A stretch of DNA of 54,649 nucleotides from an uncultured Akkermansia sp. (GTDB taxonomy: Bacteria > Verrucomicrobiota > Verrucomicrobiia > Verrucomicrobiales > Akkermansiaceae): contig CAJKMG010000018.1 of the NCBI GenBank assembly GCA_905200945.1, positions 1 to 54,649 on the forward strand, written 5' to 3'. The notes beneath the pieces are model-generated. The model worked only from the letters and a program-made list of their open reading frames with translations. It was not told the DNA's origin and made no database searches. The translations under genes and the position numbers were made by a program. Of the stretch, positions 1 to 8,299 are shown one piece after another (within the stretch, counting starts at the first letter, position 1; each line of letters starts with the position of its first letter).

Positions 1-783
1 CGCCGTCGCGGAGTTGGCCGCGCTGGTGGCGGAGGTCGCGGCATCCGTCGCCGCCGTATTGATGCGCCTCTCCGCCTGGTCAATATCATCCTTGGCGGTT
101 TCGGCACGCTGGACAAGGGGCGTGATTGTTCCTTGAGCTTCCGTCCCCGCCGCCTGGACGGCGGAAACGGCGTCCGCCTGCGCTCCGGCTATATTCTGCC
201 GCGCAGTCTGTGTGGCCCGCCCCACGGCAAGCACGGCATCGGCCTGTTTGTCCCGGATGGCGGCCAGAGCGTCCTCTTTGGCCGCGTGGACGTCCTGTTT
301 TGCTTCGCTGACCGTTTCCGGCCAGGCGTCGGCCAGCGACTCCATGCTCTCCTGGGCCTTGAGGGCGTGAGCATAGGCCCACCACGCCAGGTCAACGGAA
401 TCCACGCTCACGGTCACGGCGTCGCTCAAACGGACAAAATAGCGGTGCGTGGACGGGTTTCCCTCCGCCCTGGGGTCAACTTTGTCGGTCACGGTCATCA
501 GGCCGCGGAGGATGCGCTCTCTTGGCGTTTCCGGGGAGGTCTGCAACCAGCCTTCCCAGGGGTACATGCCCAGGTCCTGGCCCGGCACGCGGACCCGGAC
601 AAGCCCCTCCGCCGCGTCCGCGGCGTCCACGGCCAGCGGCACGGACGCGTCGCCGGCTTTCAGGGCAAAATCCAGGGAGGCCCCGGACAGGTCCAGCGGG
701 ACGCCCGCGGCGTCCTGCACCAAGAGGACCAGGTCGCAGGCCGCGCCCCAGGCCAGGTCAACATTGATAACGGCGGGTTTCAT
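1..783 (-). CDS. Tail-fibre or baseplate-like protein, 3' end beyond the left edge
   Basis: An open frame of 261 codons starts at the ATG at 783 (MKPAVINVDL) and runs off the window. Residues 1 to about 105 look like a beta-rich phage adaptor domain of the BppU N-terminal kind (DLVLLVQDAAGVPLDLSGAS). From about 135 on, the protein is Ala/Gln/Asp-rich with heptad-like spacing and ends in the window with a TSATSAANSATA-type repeat typical of fibre stalks. It lies 4 bases after the small tail gene at 788-1189 and in the same direction, consistent with a late tail operon. The BppU link is by pattern only. The receptor-binding tip would be outside the window. Confidence 0.75.
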   Translation of the reverse strand, partial: MKPAVINVDLAWGAACDLVLLVQDAAGVPLDLSGASLDFALKAGDASVPLAVDAADAAEGLVRVRVPGQDLGMYPWEGWLQTSPETPRERILRGLMTVTDKVDPRAEGNPSTHRYFVRLSDAVTVSVDSVDLAWWAYAHALKAQESMESLADAWPETVSEAKQDVHAAKEDALAAIRDKQADAVLAVGRATQTARQNIAGAQADAVSAVQAAGTEAQGTITPLVQRAETAKDDIDQAERRINTAATDAATSATSAANSATA

Positions 784-787
784 GGGG

Positions 788-1189
788 TTATTCGGATAGG
801 GAATCCTCCGCCGGGGCCAGGTCGATATGGGGCCACCACGTCAATTCAATGGAAAATTTCGCGGCGTCGCTCAGGGCGGCGGTTTCCTCCGCGGAAGTCA
901 CCAGGTAATACTTCCCCTGATACTGGACCGCGTCCCCCATGTCCGGCCTGGGCAGGGAAGCCACCTTCTGGCCTTTCGGGGCGGCGCGCAGGACTTCCAG
1001 CGTCAAGACCTCCTTCCTCTGGCTCAACACGATAGTGCCGATTTCCCCGTCCTGGTCGTTAAATTCGGCGATGGTCTGGCTGGGCTTGGTCTTGATGGAC
1101 GTGAGCACGCCCCACGGCACGGTCGCGCCGGAGGGGATGCCGTAGTCAATGTCGTTGCCCTTGATGATGTAATTGTTTTGCGTCGTCAT
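788..1189 (-). CDS. Small phage tail protein, unrecognised family
   Basis: 133 residues, starting MTTQNNYIIKG. It has alternating hydrophobic beta-strand-like segments and an acidic C-terminus, with no membrane segment or signal peptide. Its position between the gp37-like gene (12 bases upstream) and the fibre-like gene suggests a tail tube, tail terminator or adaptor role, but I do not recognise the family. The ATG at 1189 is the first in frame after the previous stop. No contractile sheath gene is visible at this place, where Mu has gene L. Confidence 0.7.
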   Translation of the reverse strand: MTTQNNYIIKGNDIDYGIPSGATVPWGVLTSIKTKPSQTIAEFNDQDGEIGTIVLSQRKEVLTLEVLRAAPKGQKVASLPRPDMGDAVQYQGKYYLVTSAEETAALSDAAKFSIELTWWPHIDLAPAEDSLSE

Positions 1190-1201
1190 GTTTTTTTGTT
1201 G

Positions 1202-1660
1202 TTAGAATTCGTTTTCGAGACAGGTCACGTCAATGGTCATTGACCAGACCGCGCGGCCCGGCGCGTCTTCCCAGACAATAGGCAGGGGGGCCGCCTGGCG
1301 CGGCTTGCAGATAATGCGCCCGGCGTACCCCAGGGCGGACCAGGTCAGCACCCGCAGGACGTCGTCCGTCATGCGGTTGGCCGTGTCCATGTCGCCCCCC
1401 GGCTGGCCGGGAGCCGCCGCGGAAATGAATAAGGTAACTTCGCGCGTCAGGATGGCCTTGACGGGATAGCCTCCCTGCACGTCATGCTCCATGTTGACCG
1501 CGCCGGGCAGGCAGAAAATGACCCGTTGCGGGTATTCCCGGAGGGCGTCCAGGGCGGCGTCATAAGTGGTCACATTGGGAGCCGCGACGTCGTCCGCAAT
1601 GCCTGCCTGTTCCAATTCTGCGACGAGGGCGCGCATGAGCCATTGAGTGTCGGTGATCAT
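1202..1660 (-). CDS. Mu gp37-like tail/neck protein
   Basis: 152 residues starting MITDTQWLMR at the ATG at 1660. The frame stays open upstream, but that extension overlaps the gp36-like gene in another frame and has unnatural composition, so it is rejected. The TGA of the upstream gene overlaps this ATG (ATGA), which indicates translational coupling. Order after the capsid (gp36-like, then gp37-like) matches Mu. The family (DUF1834/gp37) is assigned from position and the short alpha/beta pattern with a conserved-looking C-terminal IDVTC segment. Exact function in Mu-like phages is poorly known; a head-tail joining or tail assembly role is likely. Confidence 0.65.
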   Translation of the reverse strand: MITDTQWLMRALVAELEQAGIADDVAAPNVTTYDAALDALREYPQRVIFCLPGAVNMEHDVQGGYPVKAILTREVTLFISAAAPGQPGGDMDTANRMTDDVLRVLTWSALGYAGRIICKPRQAAPLPIVWEDAPGRAVWSMTIDVTCLENEF

Positions 1661-2028
1661 CTGATTTTTTTTCTTGAGCCGTAGGCCAGCGGTCCACGGG
1701 TCGATTGTTCGGAATCGGAGGAAAAACGGAACGTGCCGCCCCTCACGTCCTGCAATTCCTTGAGGGCCTGGTCGTAGGCGGTCCGCTGGTCGTCCGTCGT
1801 CTTGTGCAGGATTTTTGCCAAATAAAAAACGCAAATGTCCCGCGCCCAGCCGCTCATGAGCGGCCCCGGAACGGCGCGTCCCCGGCAATAGGCGTCCACC
1901 CTGGCGCAGGAGGTCAGGATGGCTTCCGTTACCGGGTCCTCCCCCGCGGGGGCCTGCCTGCGGATGTCCTCAAGCTGGGAGGCCGTCAAGGCCCCCAGGA
2001 GGGCGGATTCTGTGAGGATGCAGTTCAT
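1657..2028 (-). CDS. Mu gp36-like protein (DUF1320), head-tail joining
   Basis: 123 residues starting MNCILTESALLGALTASQLE. The features fit DUF1320: a short N-terminal strand, helices with DPVTEAILTSCARVDAYCRGR, and a second helical stretch WARDICVFYLAKILH. In Mu the equivalent gp36 follows the capsid gene, as here. The DUF1320 fold resembles head-tail connector proteins such as gp6 of HK97-type phages, so it probably forms part of the neck. It overlaps the next gene by ATGA. Confidence 0.8.
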   Translation of the reverse strand: MNCILTESALLGALTASQLEDIRRQAPAGEDPVTEAILTSCARVDAYCRGRAVPGPLMSGWARDICVFYLAKILHKTTDDQRTAYDQALKELQDVRGGTFRFSSDSEQSTRGPLAYGSRKKIR

Positions 2029-2085
2029 TTTTTTCTAAGCCCGGCGCGGCGGCTAACCGCGCCGGGAATGGTGGCAGGTTCAGAG

Positions 2086-2997
2086 TTAAGACCCGGAGGC
2101 CGCCGGGATGGAGGGCATGAGGACCAGGGCGTCCTCGAGGCCGACCGCGGCTCCATAGTAGCATTCAAACGTCATAAAATGCTTGCCCTTGCCGGCAGCG
2201 TAATGGCGGCGGTAGGACATGGTGATGCCCGTGTCCGGGTCCGTGACGGTGCGTTGGTCCAAATATTCCTTGTTAGAGGACGGGATAACCGCCCGCGTGG
2301 CGACGGCCAGGGCGGCGGGGTGGACGATAAAGCCGTTGGGAGCGGCGGAACTGGCCGGGAGAACGGTTGATTCCACCAGGTCAAACCCCAGCAGGCGGGG
2401 AATGACGCCGTCGCGGACGTACTCCGTCCCGCCGTAGGCCAGCGCGGACGCCACCTGCACGGAAGAATCCTCGGCAAGTGCCGTATAAGCGGAAGGCGAG
2501 GGAAAATAGACGCGGTTAGTCAGCGGAACTTTCAATTCTCCGAATTTGGAGCGCGCCAGGGTCAGCAGCTGCATCATGGTCATGCCTGCGGTCGCCGCCA
2601 GCGTGGCGGGATAGTTCGCCTTGGTGATTTTGGCGAACACTCCCTCAATAACTTTTGTCGCGACGGCGGCCCCCATCTGCCCGGCAAAAATGTTCAGGCT
2701 GGCGGAAGACGATTCCATGAACTGGCGGTCGGTCAAGCCTACCGTCGCTTTGGCGTAGCCGTCCATCGTGACCGTCACGGCCCCCAGGGTTCCGGTTTCC
2801 TTCTCATAGGCATTTTCCTCGTCGGAGGCCGTCAAGGAACCGATTAAGGGGACTTTCAGGCTTGCCCCCTTGTTGACGGCTTCCTTGGAGTAGTCGGTGG
2901 AGAATTTGCCCAGGGGAGCCAGGGAATTCTTGAACGCCTCCAATCCCTTGGAGACGATAATGTCGTCGTTCAGTTTTGAATCAATGGATGTTGCCAT
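2086..2997 (-). CDS. Major capsid protein
   Basis: 303 residues from the ATG at 2997 (MATSIDSKLNDD). The upstream extension (MPPAANPSRQ...) is rejected because it runs into the end of the protease/scaffold gene. It has the usual capsid pattern: an N-terminal arm, a long helix (QMGAAVATKVIEGVFAKI), a spine/P-domain segment near residues 140-230, and a C-terminal YYGAAVGLEDALVLMPS strand. It sits directly after the protease/scaffold gene as in Mu (I-Z-T order). The 5' leader is AT-rich with no strong Shine-Dalgarno sequence, although such a protein must be highly made. Confidence 0.85.
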   Translation of the reverse strand: MATSIDSKLNDDIIVSKGLEAFKNSLAPLGKFSTDYSKEAVNKGASLKVPLIGSLTASDEENAYEKETGTLGAVTVTMDGYAKATVGLTDRQFMESSSASLNIFAGQMGAAVATKVIEGVFAKITKANYPATLAATAGMTMMQLLTLARSKFGELKVPLTNRVYFPSPSAYTALAEDSSVQVASALAYGGTEYVRDGVIPRLLGFDLVESTVLPASSAAPNGFIVHPAALAVATRAVIPSSNKEYLDQRTVTDPDTGITMSYRRHYAAGKGKHFMTFECYYGAAVGLEDALVLMPSIPAASGS

Positions 2998-3040
2998 GTC
3001 TATTATATATAGTGTGTGGGTTGATGATTGGCGGGAGGGA

Positions 3041-3427
3041 TTAGCCGCGGGCGGCAATCAGCTCTTTTTCGTGTTTGCGGAAAAAGGCGAGGCGTTCCGC
3101 CGGGTCGGTGATGGCGGCATGCTGGGCAAGCAGGGCTTTCCCGGTTTTTGCCCCGTCCCCCTTGTTGTCCTGGGCCGTGTAGGCCTGGCGGAATGCGGGA
3201 TTGACAGGCAGGGAGGCGAGCAGTTCCTTCGCCGCCGGGTTTTTCAGGATGTTTTCTTTCCACGAGGCCTTGAGGTCCGGGGCGATTTTCCCGGCGGCGC
3301 AGGCGGCTTCCACGGCGGCGTCCGCGTCCTTTTCCTGCATGGCCGCCACGGTCTTTTGCAAGTCTTCCAACTGCTTTTTCAGGGCCGCGTTTTCTTCTTG
3401 CAGGGCTTTAATTTCTTCTTCTGTCAT
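3041..3427 (-). CDS. Candidate nested scaffold protein (gpZ-like internal start)
   Basis: An in-frame ATG at 3427 would give a 128-residue protein (MTEEEIKALQEEN) identical to the coiled-coil scaffold half of the protease gene. It follows a polar HNNQDQN linker exactly at the protease/scaffold junction. Mu makes its scaffold gpZ this way. No clear Shine-Dalgarno sequence precedes the ATG, so separate translation is inferred rather than shown. Confidence 0.45.
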   Translation of the reverse strand: MTEEEIKALQEENAALKKQLEDLQKTVAAMQEKDADAAVEAACAAGKIAPDLKASWKENILKNPAAKELLASLPVNPAFRQAYTAQDNKGDGAKTGKALLAQHAAITDPAERLAFFRKHEKELIAARG

Positions 3428-3979
3428 GGTGTTTTGGTCTTGATTATTGTGTTGTTTTTCGCCTCCCTCCGTCTTGGCGGAGGCGGAAAGGTGTTGAATT
3501 GAGCGGAAGGCGGCCCGGTTGACCAGGCCGCCCATGTTGGCGGGCGCGCCCGTGATGTGGTAGCGGCCTTCGGCGTCCGGCTCGTCAGAAACGTAAAAAC
3601 CGGGAGAAAAACGCTTGAGGGATTTGCCCTTCTTGGCGCGGCCCTCGTCCGTCCAGTCCACGACGGCCCGGATGCCTCCTTTCTTGGGGTCGTCCCCGCC
3701 CCAGTACACCCGCAACACCCAGGAGGACGCCTCCTGGTCGGCGTGGCAAAAATCCGTGTACGGCGCGTCGCCGTGCCCGGCGTCAAATTCCGCCTGATAC
3801 CGCGCCCGCGCTTCCTCGACGGCCTCGGCGGCGGCCTCGTCCACCAGGACGGTTATCTTTTTAACCTCTCCGTCCGGGGTGGAGGGTTCAATTTCATGGA
3901 CGCCGGGCGGCATCCATTGGATGTCGTCCCCGTCCTCGTCCGTCAGGGCGGACCCGGAAAAACTGGCAAGTAATATCAT
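3041..3979 (-). CDS. Prohead protease with C-terminal scaffold (Mu gpI/gpZ type)
   Basis: 312 residues from the ATG at 3979 (MILLASFSGSALTDEDG). Residues 1 to about 180 form the protease half, with segments like WMPPGVHEIEP and FSPGFYVSD. From residue 185 on, a lysine/glutamate-rich coiled coil (EEEIKALQEENAALKKQLED) forms the scaffold half. In Mu, gene I encodes the whole protein and gene Z the scaffold from an internal in-frame start. The same arrangement is possible here at 3427. The protease trims scaffold and itself during capsid maturation. It lies between the gpG-like gene with its terminator and the capsid gene. A start six codons upstream (3997) is less likely because it lies inside the terminator flank. 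Confidence 0.8.
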   Translation of the reverse strand: MILLASFSGSALTDEDGDDIQWMPPGVHEIEPSTPDGEVKKITVLVDEAAAEAVEEARARYQAEFDAGHGDAPYTDFCHADQEASSWVLRVYWGGDDPKKGGIRAVVDWTDEGRAKKGKSLKRFSPGFYVSDEPDAEGRYHITGAPANMGGLVNRAAFRSIQHLSASAKTEGGEKQHNNQDQNTMTEEEIKALQEENAALKKQLEDLQKTVAAMQEKDADAAVEAACAAGKIAPDLKASWKENILKNPAAKELLASLPVNPAFRQAYTAQDNKGDGAKTGKALLAQHAAITDPAERLAFFRKHEKELIAARG

Positions 3980-3983
3980 GCCC

Positions 3984-4030
3984 GGACTATGGCACAAAAC
4001 AGGCCGCGGCTTTCTCGGCGCGGCCAGGAT
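3984..4030 (-). terminator. Rho-independent terminator, repeat copy A
   Basis: On the minus strand a 7-bp GC stem (GGCCGCG at 4019-4025 with CGCGGCC at 4002-4008) encloses a GAAAG-containing loop. It is followed by CTGTTTTGTGCCAT. It lies immediately after the gpG-like stop. It is one of four related copies in the Mu-like phage; this copy has one arm slightly degraded. Confidence 0.7.
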
Positions 4031-4035
4031 GCGAA

Positions 4036-4578
4036 CTAAGAGCCTTGCCGCCGCAAAAAGATGCGCGCCGCCCTGGTGACGGCTTGCCGGACCTGGTCCT
4101 CCTGGGGCAGGGCTTGCGGGTCCCTGGGGATGCGGACGCCCTTTTTAAGGACGTAGTACATTTTTTCCCCCAGGGCCAGCCCTACCGGGCGTCCTCCGCT
4201 CCACACGGGCCGGAGGTCCGAAAAGACGCGGGGGCTTTTGCCGTGGGCCTCCGCCGCCACCGGGATGGCGAGCATCCGGGCCTTTTTGGGCGTGATATGC
4301 CCGCCGTAAACGTGAATCGCCGCGTGGGGATGGTTGATGCGGACCAGGACGCCGGACCCGTTGACGACGGGCGCGGAACACGAGTTGGCGACGGCCAGCC
4401 AGAAGTTGGTCCGCGTCCCCCCTAATCGGTTCGGAGTGGCATTTTTGAAGCGGAAATGACTAATCAGTGCGTTCCGCATGGCCACGCCCATTACTTTTTT
4501 CAGGGCCGGGGACCGGGACGCCAGCCGGGCGAGGTCCGGCGTGACGGAATCCGCTTTCAGGGTCAGATGAACGCTCAT
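4036..4578 (-). CDS. gpG-like virion morphogenesis / tail completion protein
   Basis: 180 residues starting MSVHLTLKADSVTPDLARL at the ATG at 4578, which overlaps the preceding TGA (ATGA). The long upstream extension is rejected because it overlaps the portal gene in a different frame. The pattern (an N-terminal helical region with ALISHFRFKNATPNR, then strands HAAIHVYGGHITPKKARMLAIPV) fits the Mu gpG / phage virion morphogenesis family, which connects head and tail. Position between portal and protease agrees. A terminator (copy A) follows, so the portal block probably ends here. Family assignment is by pattern and position. Confidence 0.65.
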   Translation of the reverse strand: MSVHLTLKADSVTPDLARLASRSPALKKVMGVAMRNALISHFRFKNATPNRLGGTRTNFWLAVANSCSAPVVNGSGVLVRINHPHAAIHVYGGHITPKKARMLAIPVAAEAHGKSPRVFSDLRPVWSGGRPVGLALGEKMYYVLKKGVRIPRDPQALPQEDQVRQAVTRAARIFLRRQGS

Positions 4579-4865
4579 TTGTTGATATGGGGGGCCTGGC
4601 ATTTTCCCAGGGCGGCGGCGGTTCCCATGCCGTCCTCCAGGTATTCCGCCAGGGCGGCGGGGTTCATGGCCCGGAGTAACTCCCCGGAGGCGAGGAAGGC
4701 GGACACGAGGGAGCGAAGATCCTCGTCGCTGACGTCCGGGTCGCAGGCGGCGCGGGTGAGGGTTTCCAGCAGGGGGCGGGCCTTGCCGAGCCACGCGTCC
4801 AGCATGTCCTGCAGGCCGCCCCTCATGGCCTCCCTCAAGTAGGTCATTTGCTCGTCGTCGGTCAT
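4575..4865 (-). CDS. Small late protein in the usual gpF position
   Basis: 96 residues, starting MTDDEQMTYLREAMRGG, mostly helical and acidic. It is coupled by ATGA overlaps to the portal upstream and the gpG-like gene downstream. In Mu and most relatives the minor head protein gpF sits here. Instead there is this short protein, whose composition (RSLVSAFLASGELLRAMNPAALAEYLEDGMG) recalls the helical tail of DUF935/gpF proteins. It may be a split-off domain or a remnant left when the gpF-like gene moved to the early operon (16654-18531). No domain is recognised with certainty. Confidence 0.7.
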   Translation of the reverse strand: MTDDEQMTYLREAMRGGLQDMLDAWLGKARPLLETLTRAACDPDVSDEDLRSLVSAFLASGELLRAMNPAALAEYLEDGMGTAAALGKCQAPHINK

Positions 4866-6343
4866 AGCGTGGATGCCGCGGATTGGATGGCGGCCAGGAA
4901 GTAGTCGCGGGAGGCGGCGGGCATCCCGTCAAGGGCCTTGGCAACCAGGGCCGGGGACAGTTGGCCGGAGGGGTCCGGGCGCGTGTACACCTCGTCGTCG
5001 TCCCCCGGCTGGGGCGTCTCCGTGACTTCGTGAACCCACTCTTTAACAAGGGGAATTCCGCTTTCGAGCAGGATTCTTACCCGCTCGGCGGCCTTGGTGG
5101 GGTCATTGACGGCCTTGGACGAGGGGTCGTAGTAGGGCCACGCCGCTTCTTCTTCCGCGGCGGCGGCGTTGAAGCGATAGACGGCGGCCAGCAGCTGTTC
5201 ATTGAGGATTTCCGCGAGCCAGCCCGCGGCGGCGTTGATGATGTCGCTTCTCACGTTGTAGTGGACCTCCCCCAGGGCGCGGCTTCCCGCGTCCCCAGGG
5301 GTCCCCGTGAGGATTTGCCCCAGGATAAGCAGGTCGCAGGCCGTGTCCGCAAGGTCGATGAGCTGGCGTTGCGGGTTGTCGCTGCCCTTGTTGCTCGGTT
5401 CTTTGAGTTCCAGCGTGCAGCCGTTAGGAGCGGCGGCCCAGGCGGCGGACCCCATGTTTTCCAGCATGTCGGCCATGATGTCCCGGAGGCCGGGGTCGCT
5501 GTTGTCGTAGTTCCCCCAGCGGATGGGCTGCCCGAAAATCTGAGCGAAACTCAGGAGCCAATCCGCGGAAAAGTTGGCGGCGCACCAGTACCAGGCCAGG
5601 GAGCGCAGGAGCGCGCCCCCGCACGGATGCCCGAACGACACGTTGTTAATCGCCACCAGGAATTTGTCGGCGGCAAAGTCGGCCAGGGCGTCGCTTCCTG
5701 GGGAGCGCATGCCGAACAGGCCGCTTTCCGCGTTCCAGCCGTACCAGCGCGGATGGACGCGCCGCGTCTGACGCGGAAGCCATGCCTGGGGCATGTGGGC
5801 GCACCCTCGGACCTCCCAGTCAATTTCCCGGACGGCCACGCCGCAAAACCATCCGTCCAGCAAGCCGTTAATTGTGCCGCGCCAGCCCTGACCGTCCTCT
5901 TTATAGTTGCCTTTCATGCCGTCCCTGGCCCGTTCGGCGAGGTGTTTCAGGTCTTCCCGCCCTTCCGGGTCCTGGACGGTCCACACCAGGTCGCACACGG
6001 CATTTTTCAGTTCCGCGACATTTTTGACCAGCCGGGGCCAGGTCCGGCACATGAGGTCGTATAATTCATGCTCTTCCGCCGGGCAGTCCCCGGAAAGGGC
6101 GGTGGCCAGGACGCGGGAGATATAATCCGGCGTGACCCACTCCAGGTCCGGCATCATCCAGCGGGAGCGCGCCGCCGGAATAATGACGCGTTCCAGGGCG
6201 GATTTTTGAGAATTGTTTTTGAGGCCGTTTTTAGCCTCTAAAATCTGTTTGACGGTCAATGATGCCGCTCCGGCGTTCAACGACGCGCTAGAGGGTCCGC
6301 GGTGCGCCGCGGAGGGTGTTTTCATTTTCGGTGGGATTGTCAT
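4862..6343 (-). CDS. Portal protein, DUF935 (Mu gp29 type)
   Basis: 493 residues from the ATG at 6343 (MTIPPKMKTPSAAH). The longer frame reaching 7297 is rejected since its N-terminal part lies antiparallel in frame over the terminase gene. Motifs typical of DUF935 portals are visible: SALERVIIPAARSRWMMPDLEWVTPDYI near the start, DGWFCGVAVREIDWEV in the middle, GQPIRWGNYDN, and ILGQILTGTPGDAGSRALGEVHYNVRSDII. The protein forms the dodecameric DNA channel of the capsid vertex. It overlaps the terminase upstream and the small gene downstream by ATGA. Confidence 0.9.
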   Translation of the reverse strand: MTIPPKMKTPSAAHRGPSSASLNAGAASLTVKQILEAKNGLKNNSQKSALERVIIPAARSRWMMPDLEWVTPDYISRVLATALSGDCPAEEHELYDLMCRTWPRLVKNVAELKNAVCDLVWTVQDPEGREDLKHLAERARDGMKGNYKEDGQGWRGTINGLLDGWFCGVAVREIDWEVRGCAHMPQAWLPRQTRRVHPRWYGWNAESGLFGMRSPGSDALADFAADKFLVAINNVSFGHPCGGALLRSLAWYWCAANFSADWLLSFAQIFGQPIRWGNYDNSDPGLRDIMADMLENMGSAAWAAAPNGCTLELKEPSNKGSDNPQRQLIDLADTACDLLILGQILTGTPGDAGSRALGEVHYNVRSDIINAAAGWLAEILNEQLLAAVYRFNAAAAEEEAAWPYYDPSSKAVNDPTKAAERVRILLESGIPLVKEWVHEVTETPQPGDDDEVYTRPDPSGQLSPALVAKALDGMPAASRDYFLAAIQSAASTL

Positions 6344-7743
6344 TTTCTGGTGCGGGTTAAAATTCTCCTTTGGTGGCGGTAGCGGCCCCGGCTGGACCCC
6401 ATGACCACGCCCTCCGCCCGCTCCCTGGTCCAGACGCCGTCGGCGGCTTTCAGGGTCAGGGAGTGCAGAGCCAAAGCCAAGGCCCAGAACAGGTCGGCGT
6501 GGCCGCTTTCCGTGCGGTCCGCGCTGTAGCAGACCAGCCCGGTCTTGGTGTAGCCCTTTTCGATGGCGGCAATGTGGGATTTCAGTAAATCGTGGCTGGG
6601 AATGATGATTTTCCCGGCTTCCAGGGCGCGGGCGAGGTTGGACGCCAGTTCTTCCTTGCTGCCGTTGTTGAAGATGACGCCGCGGACCTTGTGGCCGTTC
6701 CGCCTCCTTTTGGCGTCTTCCACGTATTTGTCCCCCAGCCCTGTCTGGTCGATGACGACGAGCTTGACGCCCGCGGCCCCGGTCATCTCGTCGAGTTTCC
6801 GGTCGCGGCTCTCCCAGGAGTTGTCCTCGTGGTAGTACACCAGCCGGACCACGTAGCGGTCGTGCCAGGGCTTGAGGGCAATATAGCAATGCTTGTCCGA
6901 CAGGCGCGCCACGTCCACGCCCACTCCGAATTCCCCCTCTTCCGCGGCAATGTTGCCCGCCGCGGTGGCGTAGCGGTCGTTGGTGCAGGCGTTGATGGTG
7001 TCCCAGGAGACAAGCTGGCCCGCCGTGTCCTGCGGGACGCACATGTATTCCTCCAAAAAGTCCGCTTCCGTCAGGCATTTTGCCCGGCAGGACGCCAAAA
7101 AATCCTCGCGGGTCATCTTTTTGCCCGTCTTGGCGTTGATGCGCTCGACGATGCCCGCGTCCACGGCGTCCTGAATGGTGACGCGGTGATGGCTCCACCT
7201 CATCGGGTTGCCGTTGTTGACGCAATCGTTGACCAGCTGGGCAAACACGGACCCCTTTCCGCGGTGCGTGGAGATGACGATGCGCTGGCCTCCCCATTGC
7301 GTCACGGCGGACGACACTTTCAGCAGTTTCTGCTGGTCCTTATGGAGCGCGAATTCATCCAGGATGACGTTGCCGCGTTTACCCGCCAGCACGTCCGGGT
7401 TGCTGGACAGGGCGTGAATCGTCCGCCCCGTCGAAAACGTGATGGAAAAGACGGTTTCCCCCAAGATGATTTCCTGCCCCAGTTTCCCGGCCCCCAGGTT
7501 GTAAAAGTCCGCCCATTTTTTGCAATCGTCGATAAACAATTTTGCGGCGGCCAGGTCGCGGGAGCAGACCCACCAGTCAAACAAGGCTCCCGCCTTGACG
7601 CTGGCGCGCGTCGCTTTAATGGCGGAATACTCGGAAAAACCTTCCTGGCGGCCTTTTTCGACGAGGACGTTATCGCTTTCGTCTTCCAGATAGCGGGCTT
7701 GATAAACCATGCTCCGCGGCATGTTCGCTTTGCGTGGCTTCAT
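6340..7743 (-). CDS. Terminase large subunit (Mu gp28 type)
   Basis: 467 residues starting MKPRKANMPRSMVYQARYL. An ATPase domain is visible: a deviant P-loop KGRQEGFSEYS (about residues 30-40) and a Walker B VILDE at 126-130, followed by a motif III-like VISTHRGKGS. The C-terminal RNase H-like nuclease has acidic motifs GVDVARLSD, VVIDQTGLGD and a late ESGHADLFWALALALH. It packages DNA into the prohead. The DUF3486 partner lies 4 bases upstream and the portal overlaps downstream. Confidence 0.92.
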   Translation of the reverse strand: MKPRKANMPRSMVYQARYLEDESDNVLVEKGRQEGFSEYSAIKATRASVKAGALFDWWVCSRDLAAAKLFIDDCKKWADFYNLGAGKLGQEIILGETVFSITFSTGRTIHALSSNPDVLAGKRGNVILDEFALHKDQQKLLKVSSAVTQWGGQRIVISTHRGKGSVFAQLVNDCVNNGNPMRWSHHRVTIQDAVDAGIVERINAKTGKKMTREDFLASCRAKCLTEADFLEEYMCVPQDTAGQLVSWDTINACTNDRYATAAGNIAAEEGEFGVGVDVARLSDKHCYIALKPWHDRYVVRLVYYHEDNSWESRDRKLDEMTGAAGVKLVVIDQTGLGDKYVEDAKRRRNGHKVRGVIFNNGSKEELASNLARALEAGKIIIPSHDLLKSHIAAIEKGYTKTGLVCYSADRTESGHADLFWALALALHSLTLKAADGVWTRERAEGVVMGSSRGRYRHQRRILTRTRK

Positions 7744-7747
7744 GCAA

Positions 7748-8299
7748 TTAAAGGAGGTTGGCGGCGTCCTCGATGGCTTTCATGTCGGCCTCGGACAAGC
7801 CGCGGTTGGTCGTTCCGGGGTTCAGGGCCGCCTGGGCCGCGGCGTCCTCGCGGGATTCCCGCCGCATGTCCGCCAGGTCGCGGCGGAGGTCGGACAAGGT
7901 CTTGATAACCGCAAAGATTTTTTCCGGCTTGTCGGCAATCAGGCTTTTAATATCGCCGGCGTTGACGCCGGAAAGGGCGGATTCCAGCATTTCCAGGGCG
8001 GCGGCAAGGCCCGCTTCCGCCGGGCCTCCTTCGTCCGCGTATTTGCGGACGAGGTCAACCTTCCAGGCATACTGGGCGCGTGCCGTTTCCAGCCGCTCCT
8101 GACGCGCCAGCCATTCCCGGTGCGCCCCTTTGCGGTAATTGGTGACGTTCTGCGCGTTGACGCCGGAATACCCGGCGCGCTCGCAGATAGCCGCCGCGTC
8201 CCGCCATGTCCCGCCGTTGTCCAGGCATCGGCTCACCTCGTCCTGGACCTTGGCGGGCATGCGGGAAATGGCGGCGGATGCGGTGCGGGCCGCGCTCAT
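7748..8299 (-). CDS. Terminase small subunit-like, DUF3486 (Mu gp27)
   Basis: 183 residues starting MSAARTASAAISRMPAKVQDEVSRCLDNGG. The N-terminal third looks like a helix-turn-helix (TWRDAAAICERAGYSGVNAQNVTNYRKG). The remainder is a long helical region (RAQYAWKVDLVRKY...SLIADKPEKIFAVIKTLSDLRRDLADMRRE). This matches DUF3486, present just before the large terminase in Mu-like phages and thought to act as small terminase. The ATGA overlap with the gene upstream and the 4-base gap downstream show one operon. Confidence 0.88.
   Translation of the reverse strand: MSAARTASAAISRMPAKVQDEVSRCLDNGGTWRDAAAICERAGYSGVNAQNVTNYRKGAHREWLARQERLETARAQYAWKVDLVRKYADEGGPAEAGLAAALEMLESALSGVNAGDIKSLIADKPEKIFAVIKTLSDLRRDLADMRRESREDAAAQAALNPGTTNRGLSEADMKAIEDAANLL

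Noticed and set aside
5100..7297. Extension of the portal frame up to 7297
   Set aside because: The part beyond 6343 is a low-complexity shadow of the terminase gene. The ATGA overlap fixes the start at 6343.
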